In this document: piece after piece, positions 51,552 to 61,638 of the stretch | Numbering within the stretch: position 1 is the stretch's first letter | How the letters are laid out: each line of letters begins with the position of its first letter | NCBI GenBank assembly: GCA_965248685.1 | Contig: CBDFKC010000004.1 | Location: 1,302,001-1,366,000 of the forward strand | Length of the DNA: 64,000 bases | From: VYFG01 sp965248685 | Lineage (GTDB): Bacteria; Pseudomonadota; Gammaproteobacteria; Arenicellales; Poriferihabitantaceae | Direction of reading: 5' to 3' | Position numbers and translations under genes: made by a program | Notes under the pieces: generated by a model | The model's input: only the letters and a program-made list of their open reading frames with translations | The model's database searches: none | What the model was told of the DNA's origin: nothing

Positions 51552-54500
51552 ATGAGTATCCCGGCACCACACCCCCAGACATTTGGCTGGATAAAAGGCG
51601 CACTGGATGGATCGATGAGTGCGGTCATGTCCCAGGTCGTCCTGGCCGAGCGAGATTCTAATTTCCAACAACTGGCGACAGTACCAGACAATCTTCATCA
51701 GATTCATGGTTCCCTGAAAATGGTGGAACTCGAGGCCGCGGGAATGCTCGCCGAAAGCCTCGAAGTGCTGTGTCAGCAAGTATGCAATACCAACAGCCTG
51801 GCCCAGCAGTCGCGTGGACTACGTGGATTGCGACGGGGTCTCGAAGCGTTGCAGGGATATATTGATTCAATCGCACGTCAGTCACCAGTATCACCACTAA
51901 CCTTGGTCGATCAAATTAATCTGATCAAAGAGCTTACCGGAGACCAAAAAATCTCCCGATTTGATTTATTTACTCCACCCATTGGGATGCTGTCGTTTGA
52001 CCAGTCAGGCAGTAAACTTACCGCACAACGGTCTTCCAGTGGAATCAGCACCAAACTCGTTTCACAGTTGCGACGTAAATACCGAAGGGCGTTGCTAGCG
52101 TTACTCGGCGGAAGGCCAACCAGTAGCTCAAAAAAACAGCCGTTGGCAGAAATAAGCGATTTACTCAATCACTTATTTCGGATCAGTTCTCTCGATATTT
52201 CGCAACAGCTCTGGAGGGTGGCCAGCAGTTTTGTCGACGCTATAGCTGCGGGAGAGATCATCAGCGATGCCAGGATAAAATCGATGTTCGCCCACCTCGA
52301 CTTGGAGATATCCCGTCTTGAGGAAGACACCGCAGCGGGTATAACCGCTGATCCGCCAGATGAACTGTTGCGTGAATTGCTGTTTTATATTGGCGCCATC
52401 GAGAATGCAGAATCCGAAAGTATCAAACAGATTCAACAAAAATTAAAACTGAGCGAATGGTTTGGCAATGATGTTGGTCAGATTGATCAACAGGTTGCCA
52501 CCTCTACCAAATTGCTGCAACTCAGTGGGAAATTCAAAGACAGAGATTTTATCAATCTTGAGACCCAGCTAAGTCGATTATTTTCCAACAGCAATGATGA
52601 ACTGGTAAAGTCTTCCGCAGAGGTCCTACAAGGCTTGTTTGGGAATCTGGCGGAATTCGCCAGTGATGCGAACCTGGATGATATACAGTCCCTGGTAAAT
52701 GGTATTTCGAAAGCGGTTGTAGTTATTGACAAATCTCAAGATTCCCTGGCAATTACCTCTGGCGATATTAAGATCGCTTCCGCCTTGCTGTTTATTCGAG
52801 ACGGATTGAACAATCCTTCGGCAATAGATGCGACCTGGAGTTTGTCGATTGCCAGTCATCAACAGGAAATCGATGCGTTAATCGATAAAACCGAAGCTGG
52901 TAACGAGCACGCTCACAGGGTCCAAAAAATTGCCTCAGCGGAATATCATCATGCCAAATCAGCGGCCGCTAAACAGGTACAAACCGCGTTGGTTGATGTC
53001 GAGTATGTTTTTGCTCGCTATGAAAAAGGCGAAGCAACTGCGGATGAATTGGATGGTGTTGCCACCCAGCTTTATCAGGTCGGCAATGTTTTTACCATGG
53101 GACACTATGAGCCGGGTGCCAATTTGAGTCGACAAATTGCAGTGCTACTTTCCGAATTGGGTGATGGCAAACAGTACCTCAGCAGTGAAGGATTCGAGCC
53201 GGTAGCATTTGCAATTACCGCGCTTGGTCTGGGTGCCGACCACCTGGTCCATCCTGGCTCCGATACTGACTCAATATTGGAATCGGCGAGTTCGAGAATT
53301 GCCAATATTGAACGAGAGGCAGATTTGTCAAGTGTTCCGATGGAGTCTGCTGACGCCTTTGAAATAGCTTCGCTAAAGGTATCTGAAGTTGCGGAAGTGG
53401 CTATTTCGGAAAACTCTGAAACGTCGGAGAAACCTCAAGAAGTTCTGACCCACACCAACTTGTTATCTAGACTGGATGCAGACCGCCAGCAGTTAAATGT
53501 CAACGACAAACAGTCGTTTCAAGCCCTTGGATTAACTCTGGGTGAGCTGGAGTCGGAAGCCCTGGTATTACAGCAGGAAAAAATATCAGTTTTAGCTGGA
53601 CTAGGGCGGTCGCTTTGCGAACTACTCGAAAGTGGAACCCATGGGTTGGATTCAGAAAGTGAAGACTTTCTCGGCCTTTTAATTCGCCAGATAAAGGAAT
53701 TGAGTGTTGGAGAATCCGATCAGATTGATCCCGGTGACCCGGTGGGTTTAGCCCCTGATCAACTGCAAAGTTCTACTGATCTGGACGCGTGGCGAATCCG
53801 GTTGGACACGTTAGTGGACAGCCAGGAAGTTGCTGAGAAGGAATCCAGGCCTGAAGTGGATGTGGAATTAGTCGCCGATTCATCCAGCGACACGCCACCT
53901 AATTTAATTCAGCTCGATAAAGATTTAAAGGCGATATTTATCGCCGAGTATTGTAACCATCTAGCAACCCTGGAAACAGAGCTTGGTGATCTTAATAGCA
54001 TCAGTGATGAAACCGGTAATAGTGTCGAAAAGGAACTAATATTCAGTAGAGTAGATGATTGTATTCATACGTTGTCGGGCAATTGTCGCAACCTTGGATT
54101 TGACACTCTGGCGGACTGTGTTGAATCCTGTCTGGAGCTTTTAAGGCACCAGCAATCAGAAAATACTGCTGAAGGATTAACCCATTTTGAGAATGGTCTC
54201 ACACTTTTTAAAATCTGCGGTGATCAAATCGAGCGAGACGGTGAAATAGACTCGGCCACAGAGAGTGGGCTGAACGAACACCGATTAAAAGGCGAATCTT
54301 ACTTCTCAGTACCGAAACTGGAATTTGCTATTTCGGATATTGATGACGCGCCAGCAATTTTGCCACCTCGGCCTGTCAATGAAATAGTTGACCTTCAGGT
54401 AGTTGATGCCCAGGGAGATGAAATGGATGAGGAGATTCGTCAAATATTTCTTGATGAGTCGGAGAATATTTTGGGACGGATCAATTCACATTTGATTAGC

Positions 54501-56864
54501 TGGCGTGAATCGGGTCCAGATGAAGTAGTATTGTCTGGAATTCGCCGGGAATTTCACACGTTAAAGGGTAGTGCTGCCGCCACCGGATATGATGATATCT
54601 CAGCACTCAGTCACAGTATCGAAACCTTGATGGATCAGCACAAACCTGACGCTGATGCCAAAAATGGAGGCATACTCAATTTATTGGAGGAAATGCACGA
54701 TGGATTGGCTGCCGACCTTGGATTTATGACTACGGGGTCCGGCGGACATATTAAGGTTCTCAATAGAATGGTCGCTGGTGTGGTATCAGGAGATAGTACG
54801 CCTGAACAGGCAACTAAAGCCGCAACAGAACAAATTCCAGGTTCCAGCGCTGAGCAACTGCCGCCTTTGAATGGTTCAATTGAGCAGTCAGAGGAATCGG
54901 GTCAAGAACCTGAAATGGAGAGAGTGGGGGTCGATGACGATCTGGATGCAAACAAAGAATCATTGGTTCAAGGGGTTGGACTACGTTCATGGATGCCGTC
55001 TCAGGATCATGCGGCTGCTGGACTCACTAGTGTTGACGAGGCCACTATGGGTGGGTCGCTAAGGATCGACAATAACAAACTCGCCGAGTTAATAAATACC
55101 TCCGGTGAACTCGGCCTGTTGCGAACCCAGCTGCAAAGTACTCTGGACGCAACCAGTATGGATTTGGACGTATTGCGTGCCAGTATGAGTTCAATGCGAG
55201 AAGGGTTACGTGATCTTGAACTCGAGGCTGATGCCCAGATTCGAGCACGCCCTGAGCAGCCTGCCATGGATATTGAGGAAGACTTCGATCCCCTTCAACT
55301 TGACCGCTATTCCGCAATCCAGGGTAAATCTCGAGAAGTAACAGAATTGCTGGATCAGTTGACTAAAGTTGAACGAGGACTCGGTAACCGTGCTTCCGAT
55401 CTCGGGGGCGTGTTGCAGCACCAATTGCATCTTGGGGATCAATTGCAAAGCGGACTATTGAGTGCGCGTATGGTATCTGTTGGAGAGTATCTGCCGCGGC
55501 TTCGCTACCTGGTTCGTGAAACCTCCAAACAAGCTAAGAAGGATATTCAATTGAGATTTACCGGCGGCGATATATTGGCTGATCGCCAGGTTATCGAATC
55601 TATGATGGCACCGTTTGAACACATGATCCGAAATTCAGTGGCCCATGGGTTCGAGTCTGCTGCTTTGCGCAAAGCAGGTGATAAATCTGAGACGGGTACC
55701 ATATCCATTATTCTGGCCCAACAAGGTTCCGAACTAGTGGTGACTTTTTCCGATGATGGAGCTGGTCTGGCGATCGACAAATTATCCCATCGGGCCGTCG
55801 ATCTGGGACTGGCGGAAAATATTGAATCTGTTTCAGAGGTCGATTTACTCCAGGTAATTGCTCAACCTGGTTATAGCACTTCAGATCAAGTCAGCTTGGG
55901 ATCCGGGCGTGGCGTTGGTATGGATGTAGTTTATCAGGCGGTACGAGACCTTGGTGGCTCAATGACAATGACGAATGTGCCAGGTCAGGGGGTTAGTTTT
56001 CAATTTAGATTACCCGTTACCCTTGCCTTGACCCAGGCCTTGTTAGTAAAAGTTGGTAACTGGAGATTTGCTATTCGCTCGCGCACAATTGAACGACTTA
56101 TTAGGGTGCCGGTTGATGAACTTATAGATTTATTCGGTGAACCCGCGATAGAAGTAGATGGGCAAAATATCCCCGTCATTAGTATTCGGCAGCGAATGGG
56201 TGAGTCCACTGTCGAAAGCGACAGAAGGTTCGTCCCCATTGTGTTGGTCCGACTTGCCGATAGACTGGCGGCGTTTGAGGTGGATGCATACGAAGATTCG
56301 GTTAATATTGTTAGTAAGGCCCCTGGAGATCAACTGTCTACTATTCCCGAGATATCGGGCGTTACGGTATTAGCGGATTCAAGTATTGTATTGGTGTTGG
56401 ATACTGAGGCGTTTATCGATCGTATTGCTCCCCTTAAAACTGAAGAAACAGATGAGTCGACCGAGCTGCCGGGTCAAGGAGGATTGCGTAAAGTGTTGGT
56501 TGTTGATGACTCATTGGTGGTCAGAAAGGTTATGCAAAAGGACCTTGAATTGGATGGGCTCGAAGTCGAAACCGCGGTAGACGGCATTCATGCCCTTGAG
56601 GTTCTCGAGCGAAGTCAATTTGATGTTGCTTTGGTTGACATCGAAATGCCGCGGATGAATGGGTATGAGTTGCTGGAAAGTATTAGAAAGGATCAACGTT
56701 ATCAGGATTTGCCGGTCATTATCATAACCTCCAGGTCTGGTGATCAGCATCGACAACGCGCGATGGATCTTGGTGCCGATGGCTATATCACAAAGCCTTA
56801 TAATGTTGGGGAATTGGATACGTTGATGCGGGACGTGATTTCAAGCCGAATTAAAATCCACTAA
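51552..56864 (+). CDS. chpA: Hybrid histidine kinase ChpA (PilL), shortened
   Basis: At 1770 residues it is clearly shorter than Pseudomonas ChpA (about 2470). Visible modules are an N-terminal FimL/Hpt-like region with IHGSLKM (near residue 52), a second Hpt-like segment with His839 in CIHTLSGN, and a canonical Hpt with His1002 in REFHTLKGSA. A CheA-type dimerisation/HATPase unit follows (HMIRNSVAHGFE near 1357, SDDGAGL, GSGRGVGMDVV). A CheW-like domain (about 1480-1620) comes next, then a C-terminal receiver (about 1647-1766) with phosphoacceptor Asp in ALVDIEMPRMNGYE. It phosphorylates PilG and PilH. Other Hpt copies of the Pseudomonas protein appear lost or unrecognisable. Confidence 0.9.
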   Translation: MSIPAPHPQTFGWIKGALDGSMSAVMSQVVLAERDSNFQQLATVPDNLHQIHGSLKMVELEAAGMLAESLEVLCQQVCNTNSLAQQSRGLRGLRRGLEALQGYIDSIARQSPVSPLTLVDQINLIKELTGDQKISRFDLFTPPIGMLSFDQSGSKLTAQRSSSGISTKLVSQLRRKYRRALLALLGGRPTSSSKKQPLAEISDLLNHLFRISSLDISQQLWRVASSFVDAIAAGEIISDARIKSMFAHLDLEISRLEEDTAAGITADPPDELLRELLFYIGAIENAESESIKQIQQKLKLSEWFGNDVGQIDQQVATSTKLLQLSGKFKDRDFINLETQLSRLFSNSNDELVKSSAEVLQGLFGNLAEFASDANLDDIQSLVNGISKAVVVIDKSQDSLAITSGDIKIASALLFIRDGLNNPSAIDATWSLSIASHQQEIDALIDKTEAGNEHAHRVQKIASAEYHHAKSAAAKQVQTALVDVEYVFARYEKGEATADELDGVATQLYQVGNVFTMGHYEPGANLSRQIAVLLSELGDGKQYLSSEGFEPVAFAITALGLGADHLVHPGSDTDSILESASSRIANIEREADLSSVPMESADAFEIASLKVSEVAEVAISENSETSEKPQEVLTHTNLLSRLDADRQQLNVNDKQSFQALGLTLGELESEALVLQQEKISVLAGLGRSLCELLESGTHGLDSESEDFLGLLIRQIKELSVGESDQIDPGDPVGLAPDQLQSSTDLDAWRIRLDTLVDSQEVAEKESRPEVDVELVADSSSDTPPNLIQLDKDLKAIFIAEYCNHLATLETELGDLNSISDETGNSVEKELIFSRVDDCIHTLSGNCRNLGFDTLADCVESCLELLRHQQSENTAEGLTHFENGLTLFKICGDQIERDGEIDSATESGLNEHRLKGESYFSVPKLEFAISDIDDAPAILPPRPVNEIVDLQVVDAQGDEMDEEIRQIFLDESENILGRINSHLISWRESGPDEVVLSGIRREFHTLKGSAAATGYDDISALSHSIETLMDQHKPDADAKNGGILNLLEEMHDGLAADLGFMTTGSGGHIKVLNRMVAGVVSGDSTPEQATKAATEQIPGSSAEQLPPLNGSIEQSEESGQEPEMERVGVDDDLDANKESLVQGVGLRSWMPSQDHAAAGLTSVDEATMGGSLRIDNNKLAELINTSGELGLLRTQLQSTLDATSMDLDVLRASMSSMREGLRDLELEADAQIRARPEQPAMDIEEDFDPLQLDRYSAIQGKSREVTELLDQLTKVERGLGNRASDLGGVLQHQLHLGDQLQSGLLSARMVSVGEYLPRLRYLVRETSKQAKKDIQLRFTGGDILADRQVIESMMAPFEHMIRNSVAHGFESAALRKAGDKSETGTISIILAQQGSELVVTFSDDGAGLAIDKLSHRAVDLGLAENIESVSEVDLLQVIAQPGYSTSDQVSLGSGRGVGMDVVYQAVRDLGGSMTMTNVPGQGVSFQFRLPVTLALTQALLVKVGNWRFAIRSRTIERLIRVPVDELIDLFGEPAIEVDGQNIPVISIRQRMGESTVESDRRFVPIVLVRLADRLAAFEVDAYEDSVNIVSKAPGDQLSTIPEISGVTVLADSSIVLVLDTEAFIDRIAPLKTEETDESTELPGQGGLRKVLVVDDSLVVRKVMQKDLELDGLEVETAVDGIHALEVLERSQFDVALVDIEMPRMNGYELLESIRKDQRYQDLPVIIITSRSGDQHRQRAMDLGADGYITKPYNVGELDTLMRDVISSRIKIH

Positions 56865-57310
56865 TGCAAGTACTTGCCTTACCGGCTTCAGGATTTCAGA
56901 TTCTGGTGCCCGTAAATATGGTCGCACAAATTGTCGGTATGTTGCCTGTCTCTACTGCTGATATGGAATTCCGATCACTTTCAGGGCAAATTCGCTGGCG
57001 AGAATATACCGTACCTTTGCTCAAAAGTTCGGAGCTACTAACAGGAATACCCGGTGCGGATACCAACTACCAGCGGATCGTTATCCTGTGGCCAATAAAA
57101 AATACGGCGAATGATGCTTTTATCGCGTTAACCAGTCTTGGTGCCCCCAAGGTAATCGATATCACTGATCAACCGGTGGCAGAAACGGCAATTGAATTGA
57201 CTTATACCCTTGGTTTAATCGAACTGGATTCCGAACTTGGCGTTATCCCTGATATCGGAGCCCTGTGTCGGGATATGTATAACGAGGGACAAAACCGAGT
57301 TCCCTCGTGA
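56864..57310 (+). CDS. chpC: CheW-like protein ChpC
   Basis: This 148-residue CheW-fold protein begins MQVLALPASGFQILVPVNMVAQIVG. LSGQIRWREYTVPLLKSSELL follows. Its ATG overlaps the chpA stop (TAATG). ChpC is a second adaptor of the pilus chemosensory system, which may recruit additional receptors. It ends by overlapping the next gene (GTGA). Confidence 0.87.
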   Translation: MQVLALPASGFQILVPVNMVAQIVGMLPVSTADMEFRSLSGQIRWREYTVPLLKSSELLTGIPGADTNYQRIVILWPIKNTANDAFIALTSLGAPKVIDITDQPVAETAIELTYTLGLIELDSELGVIPDIGALCRDMYNEGQNRVPS

Positions 57311-58128
57311 GCATGTCTATGCCCTCCCTTGAGGAAGTGTGTGACCTGATAATCACAGTCGCGCAAAATATTCCGGAATTGCAATCCGGTGGCATTGATC
57401 CAGTGCATAAGCCCGATGGCAGTTATGTTACCCCGATTGATCAGCAGATTCAGGATACCCTGTTTGGAATATTCAGTGAGCGATGGCCTCAGTTCGACGC
57501 TATTGGAGAAGAAATGGAGCATTCTGCCCAGGTCAGAGTTTGCCAGACGAGCAAATACGGATATTGGGTGATCGACCCCTTGGACGGGACCACCAATTTC
57601 ACTTCCGGATTTTTGTGCTATGGAATCTCGGTAGCACTGGTAATTGATGGACTACCCAAACTGGCGGTTGTTTATGACCCAGTACGGAAAGAATGCTTTT
57701 CTGCGCAGGTTGGTGCCGGAGCTTTTCTCAATGGAAAACGTATTGTCTGCTGTGAAAATCAGACAATGGAAAACTGTATTGCCAATGTGGATTATAAGAG
57801 ACTGGTTTCCGAACTTGCGGCCAGATTAGTCCAGTCACCGCCTTATCGATCTCAAAGAAACCTGGGATCTTCGGTTCTGGAGTGGTGTTGGCTGGCTTCA
57901 GGTCGCATTCATCTTTACTTACATGGCGGCCAGAAACTATGGGATTTTGCCGCCGGGTTTTTAATTCTAACGGAAGCAGGAGGCGCCGCAACTTCATTGT
58001 CAGGTGCCCCGCTCAGTTGTTCCAGCCTGCGAAAGCGGTCAGTGGTTGCCGCAGTGAATCCACAATTGCTGGTTCAGTGGGCCAGTTGGATCAATATAAA
58101 CGGCTTCAATGCTGATTCGCCATTGTGA
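57307..58128 (+). CDS. Inositol-monophosphatase family phosphatase
   Basis: The 273-residue Mg2+-dependent phosphatase starts at a GTG overlapping the chpC stop. The family metal-binding motifs are GEEMEHS (about residues 66-72), WVIDPLDGTTNF (about 88-99) and LWDFAAGFLILTEAGG. Candidate substrates are inositol phosphates, 3'-phosphoadenosine phosphate (CysQ) or fructose-1,6-bisphosphate. The sequence is closest in style to the SuhB/HisN-type group, but I cannot choose. Coupling to the Chp operon may be only positional. Confidence 0.88.
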   Translation: MSMSMPSLEEVCDLIITVAQNIPELQSGGIDPVHKPDGSYVTPIDQQIQDTLFGIFSERWPQFDAIGEEMEHSAQVRVCQTSKYGYWVIDPLDGTTNFTSGFLCYGISVALVIDGLPKLAVVYDPVRKECFSAQVGAGAFLNGKRIVCCENQTMENCIANVDYKRLVSELAARLVQSPPYRSQRNLGSSVLEWCWLASGRIHLYLHGGQKLWDFAAGFLILTEAGGAATSLSGAPLSCSSLRKRSVVAAVNPQLLVQWASWININGFNADSPL

Positions 58129-58258
58129 CTCCCGATAACCATATTACACCGTTAACAGCACTGATTTTTTTGGACTCAAATTGATCGAGGATGCCGTGAT
58201 TTGGTTCGGCCTAAGTTAGAATCCGACTTTATTTTTATTTTTATTTCTAGTTAATCCT

Positions 58259-60253
58259 ATGAGTAATACTTCTCGGCGAGATAAAGCCAACGCAATTCGT
58301 GCGCTCAGCATGGATGCAGTCCAAAAAGCGAACAGCGGGCATCCCGGCGCGCCTATGGGTATGGCTGATATTGCGGAAGTATTGTGGAGCGATCACTACA
58401 AGCATAATCCGGCAAACCCTTCTTGGGTTGATCGAGATCGGTTTGTTCTGTCCAACGGGCATGGCTCTATGCTGATTTATTCACTGCTTCACCTCAGTGG
58501 TTATGATCTGCCAATGGAGCAGTTAAGAAATTTCCGACAACTACATTCGCAGACCCCTGGACATCCGGAATACGGATACGCTCCTGGCATTGAAACCACT
58601 ACCGGTCCGTTGGGTCAGGGTATTTCCAATGGCGTAGGGATGGCTATTGCCGAGAGAACCCTGGGAGCCCAATTTAACCGGCCAGACCACAAAATTGTCG
58701 ATCACTTTACCTGGGTTTTTCTTGGTGATGGTTGCCTTATGGAAGGAATTTCCCATGAATCCTGCGCCCTTGCCGGAACCCTGGGGTTGGGTAAACTTAT
58801 TGCCTTTTATGATGATAACGGGATATCCATCGATGGCGAAGTAGAAGGTTGGTTTACCGATGATTCTGTTAAGCGTTTTGAAGCATATGGCTGGCATGTG
58901 GTGCCCGAAGTAAATGGACACGATCCAGAATCTATCAACTATGCAATCGAAGCTGCCAGGGAAGAGGTAGGTAGACCGTCGTTAATTTGCTGCAAGACGA
59001 TTATTGGATTTGGTGCACCAAATAAACAGGGCAAAGAGTCCAGTCATGGTTCTGCATTGGGCGAAGAAGAGGTTGAACTGGCGCGTCAGCAGCTGGGCTG
59101 GCATAGCCCTCCATTCGAAATTCCCGATTCGATAGCTGCGGCCTGGAATGCCCTGGCTAGCGGTGATGAAGCGGAGTCATCCTGGATTAACAAGTTTGCA
59201 GCGTATCAGAAAGCTCACCCAATTCTGGCTGCAGAATTTGAACGCAGGACCCAGGGAAAATTGCCCGATAACTGGGACGATCGGGTGGCAGCAATAATTT
59301 CTGAGGTAAATCAACGCGAAGCAACCATCGCCAGCCGTAAGGCCTCGCAAAATTGCCTGAACGCCTTTGGCCCATTGTTACCAGAGCTTATTGGCGGCTC
59401 CGCCGATTTGGCTGGGTCAAACCTAACGATCTGGGATGGGTCGAACGGCATTAAGCAAAACCCAGGAGGGAATTATATTTATTTTGGGGTGCGGGAATTC
59501 GGCATGTCAGCGATTATTAACGGACTGGTTCTTCACGGTGGATTTAAAGCCTATGGGGCAACCTTTCTGATGTTTTCGGAATATGCCCGCAATGCGTTAC
59601 GGATGGCCGCGCTCATGAAAATCCCGGGGATATTTGTATTTACCCATGATTCAATTGGATTAGGGGAAGATGGTCCCACCCATCAACCAGTTGAGCAGAC
59701 CGCGACCTTGCGACTGATGCCGGGAATGTCGGTATGGCGACCATCTGATGCGGTGGAGTCGGCGGTGGCGTGGAAACTGGCCTGTGAATCGACCGACAAG
59801 CCTTATGCACTTATTTTTTCGCGGCAAAATTTACTGCACCAGATTCGGAGTCAGGAACAAATATCAGAAATTTCCAGAGGGGGGTACGTTCTTCGTCAGT
59901 GCGCTGGTGAGCCAGAAGCAATCATTATTGCCACTGGATCTGAAGTAGGCCTTGCCATGAAAGCCGCTGAGAAACTGGCTGATCGCAGAATCCGGGTTGT
60001 CTCGATGCCGTCGACGGATCGATTTGATGAACAGGACCAGGCATATCGACATTCAGTACTGCCACAAAACGTAGTAACCAGACTGGCAGTCGAGGCCGGT
60101 GTTACCGATGTCTGGTGGAAATACGTTGGCTCCCAAGGGAAAGTAATAGGTATTGATACTTTTGGCGAATCAGGGCCGGCGGCAGATGTATTCCATCACT
60201 TTAACCTGACCACTGCCAGCGTCGTCAACACATTGAATGAAATGTTGCGCTAG
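58259..60253 (+). CDS. tkt: Transketolase
   Basis: The 664-residue product is of normal length. It transfers C2 units in the pentose phosphate or Calvin cycle. The thiamine-diphosphate site has GDGCLMEGISHESCALAG and IAFYDDNGISIDG. SGHPGAPMGMADIAEVLW lies near the N-terminus. The pyrimidine-domain motif FVFTHDSIGLGEDGPTHQPVEQ and C-terminal VWWKYVGSQG region are intact. It heads the tkt-pgk-fba series. Confidence 0.96.
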   Translation: MSNTSRRDKANAIRALSMDAVQKANSGHPGAPMGMADIAEVLWSDHYKHNPANPSWVDRDRFVLSNGHGSMLIYSLLHLSGYDLPMEQLRNFRQLHSQTPGHPEYGYAPGIETTTGPLGQGISNGVGMAIAERTLGAQFNRPDHKIVDHFTWVFLGDGCLMEGISHESCALAGTLGLGKLIAFYDDNGISIDGEVEGWFTDDSVKRFEAYGWHVVPEVNGHDPESINYAIEAAREEVGRPSLICCKTIIGFGAPNKQGKESSHGSALGEEEVELARQQLGWHSPPFEIPDSIAAAWNALASGDEAESSWINKFAAYQKAHPILAAEFERRTQGKLPDNWDDRVAAIISEVNQREATIASRKASQNCLNAFGPLLPELIGGSADLAGSNLTIWDGSNGIKQNPGGNYIYFGVREFGMSAIINGLVLHGGFKAYGATFLMFSEYARNALRMAALMKIPGIFVFTHDSIGLGEDGPTHQPVEQTATLRLMPGMSVWRPSDAVESAVAWKLACESTDKPYALIFSRQNLLHQIRSQEQISEISRGGYVLRQCAGEPEAIIIATGSEVGLAMKAAEKLADRRIRVVSMPSTDRFDEQDQAYRHSVLPQNVVTRLAVEAGVTDVWWKYVGSQGKVIGIDTFGESGPAADVFHHFNLTTASVVNTLNEMLR

Positions 60254-60340
60254 ACGACTGCAATTCAATTATTGTGTTGTCCGTGTTATTCAGCGGTTAA
60301 TTTTTCATTTCAATTACTTTGCCAAGACTGCTTTTGCCCC

Positions 60341-61531
60341 ATGATGAAGATGACTGACCTGGATTTAGGGTCCAAACGTGTGCTCATTCGTCAGGACCTC
60401 AACGTTCCGTTGAAAAATGGCAAGGTTGATTCTGATCAGCGAATTCGAGCGTCGCTACCAACAATCCAATGGGCATTGGACAAAAGTGCGATGGTCATTC
60501 TAATGTCCCATCTTGGCAGACCAGTTGAGGGATCACATCAAGCAGAGTTTTCGTTGGTGCCGGTTGCGCGACATCTGGAAAAATTACTCGATCAATCGGT
60601 TGAATTGTCCACCAACTATCTCAATACACTCCTGCCCTCCGAGCCCGGGAAGGTGATCCTATTGGAAAATGTCAGATTTAATATTGGTGAAAAAAGTGAT
60701 GATGAATCTCTCGCAAAAAAATATGCGACTCTTTGCGATGTATTCGTAATGGATGCATTTGGAACTGCTCATCGAGCTCAGGCTTCAACTCATGGAGTTG
60801 CAAAATATGCCGCGATAGCCTGCGCTGGACCACTTTTAACCGCGGAATTGGATGCGCTTGACACCGCGTTGAAAGCGCCTAAGCCCCCTACAATCGCTAT
60901 CGTCGGTGGGTCGAAAGTTTCAACCAAGTTAACCGTGTTGGATGCGCTAAGCGCTAAAGTGGATCTGTTAGTACCCGGAGGGGGAATCGCGAATACGTTT
61001 ATTGCTGCCAGCGGTTATGGGGTTGGAAAATCACTGTACGAACCTCGGCTAATCGAGGCAGCACAAAAGTTGATGCAACGGGCCAAAAACAAAGCAAATC
61101 CGATTCCTATTCCGACGGACGTCGTAGTTGGTCAGGAGTTTGATCCAGCGACATCTGCTGAGGTCAAGCCGGTGGATCAGATATCGGCAAACGATATGGT
61201 TTTTGACATTGGTCCAGAAACAGCGGCAACCTATGCTGAGATTATGCGGTCGGCTGGTACGATCGTCTGGAATGGCCCGGTTGGTGTTTTTGAATTCGAT
61301 CAGTTTAGCCATGGAACCAGAATATTGGGACAAGCCATCGCGCAATCCAACGCCTTTTCCATTGCTGGGGGGGGAGATACATTAGCAGCAGTAGATAAGT
61401 TCAACCTTGGCAACAGTATTTCTTATATATCTACCGGCGGTGGGGCATTCCTTGAATTTTTGGAAGGTAAAACATTACCTGCGGTGGCTGCGTTGCAGTC
61501 TCGTTGCGCCACGGATAGCGCAATACAGTAG
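60341..61531 (+). CDS. pgk: Phosphoglycerate kinase
   Basis: The product is 396 residues. ATG 60341 is chosen because the family N-terminus is KMTDLDLGSKRVLIRQDLNVP; a longer frame from 60272 would add a Cys-rich tail atypical of the enzyme. Conserved segments are SHLGRP, LLENVRFNIGE, VMDAFGTAHRAQASTHG, IVGGSKVSTKL and the ATP site IVWNGPVGVFEFDQF. GGGDTLAA and YISTGGGAFLEFLEG complete the set. It follows tkt by 87 bp. Confidence 0.95.
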   Translation: MMKMTDLDLGSKRVLIRQDLNVPLKNGKVDSDQRIRASLPTIQWALDKSAMVILMSHLGRPVEGSHQAEFSLVPVARHLEKLLDQSVELSTNYLNTLLPSEPGKVILLENVRFNIGEKSDDESLAKKYATLCDVFVMDAFGTAHRAQASTHGVAKYAAIACAGPLLTAELDALDTALKAPKPPTIAIVGGSKVSTKLTVLDALSAKVDLLVPGGGIANTFIAASGYGVGKSLYEPRLIEAAQKLMQRAKNKANPIPIPTDVVVGQEFDPATSAEVKPVDQISANDMVFDIGPETAATYAEIMRSAGTIVWNGPVGVFEFDQFSHGTRILGQAIAQSNAFSIAGGGDTLAAVDKFNLGNSISYISTGGGAFLEFLEGKTLPAVAALQSRCATDSAIQ

Positions 61532-61638
61532 ATGTTATAATTTTATATAAATGGTGGTTAGAATAGCGACCATATTCAAATTGCATGTTCCTGGTTGGTC
61601 CGGGAATTACTTTTAGCAAGAATCGAGAGGGTTCAAAC

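Noticed and set aside
51552..56864. ChpA as an ordinary CheA for flagellar chemotaxis
   Set aside because: Neighbouring pilG, pilH, pilI and pilJ, several Hpt-type regions and the fused receiver identify the pilus system.
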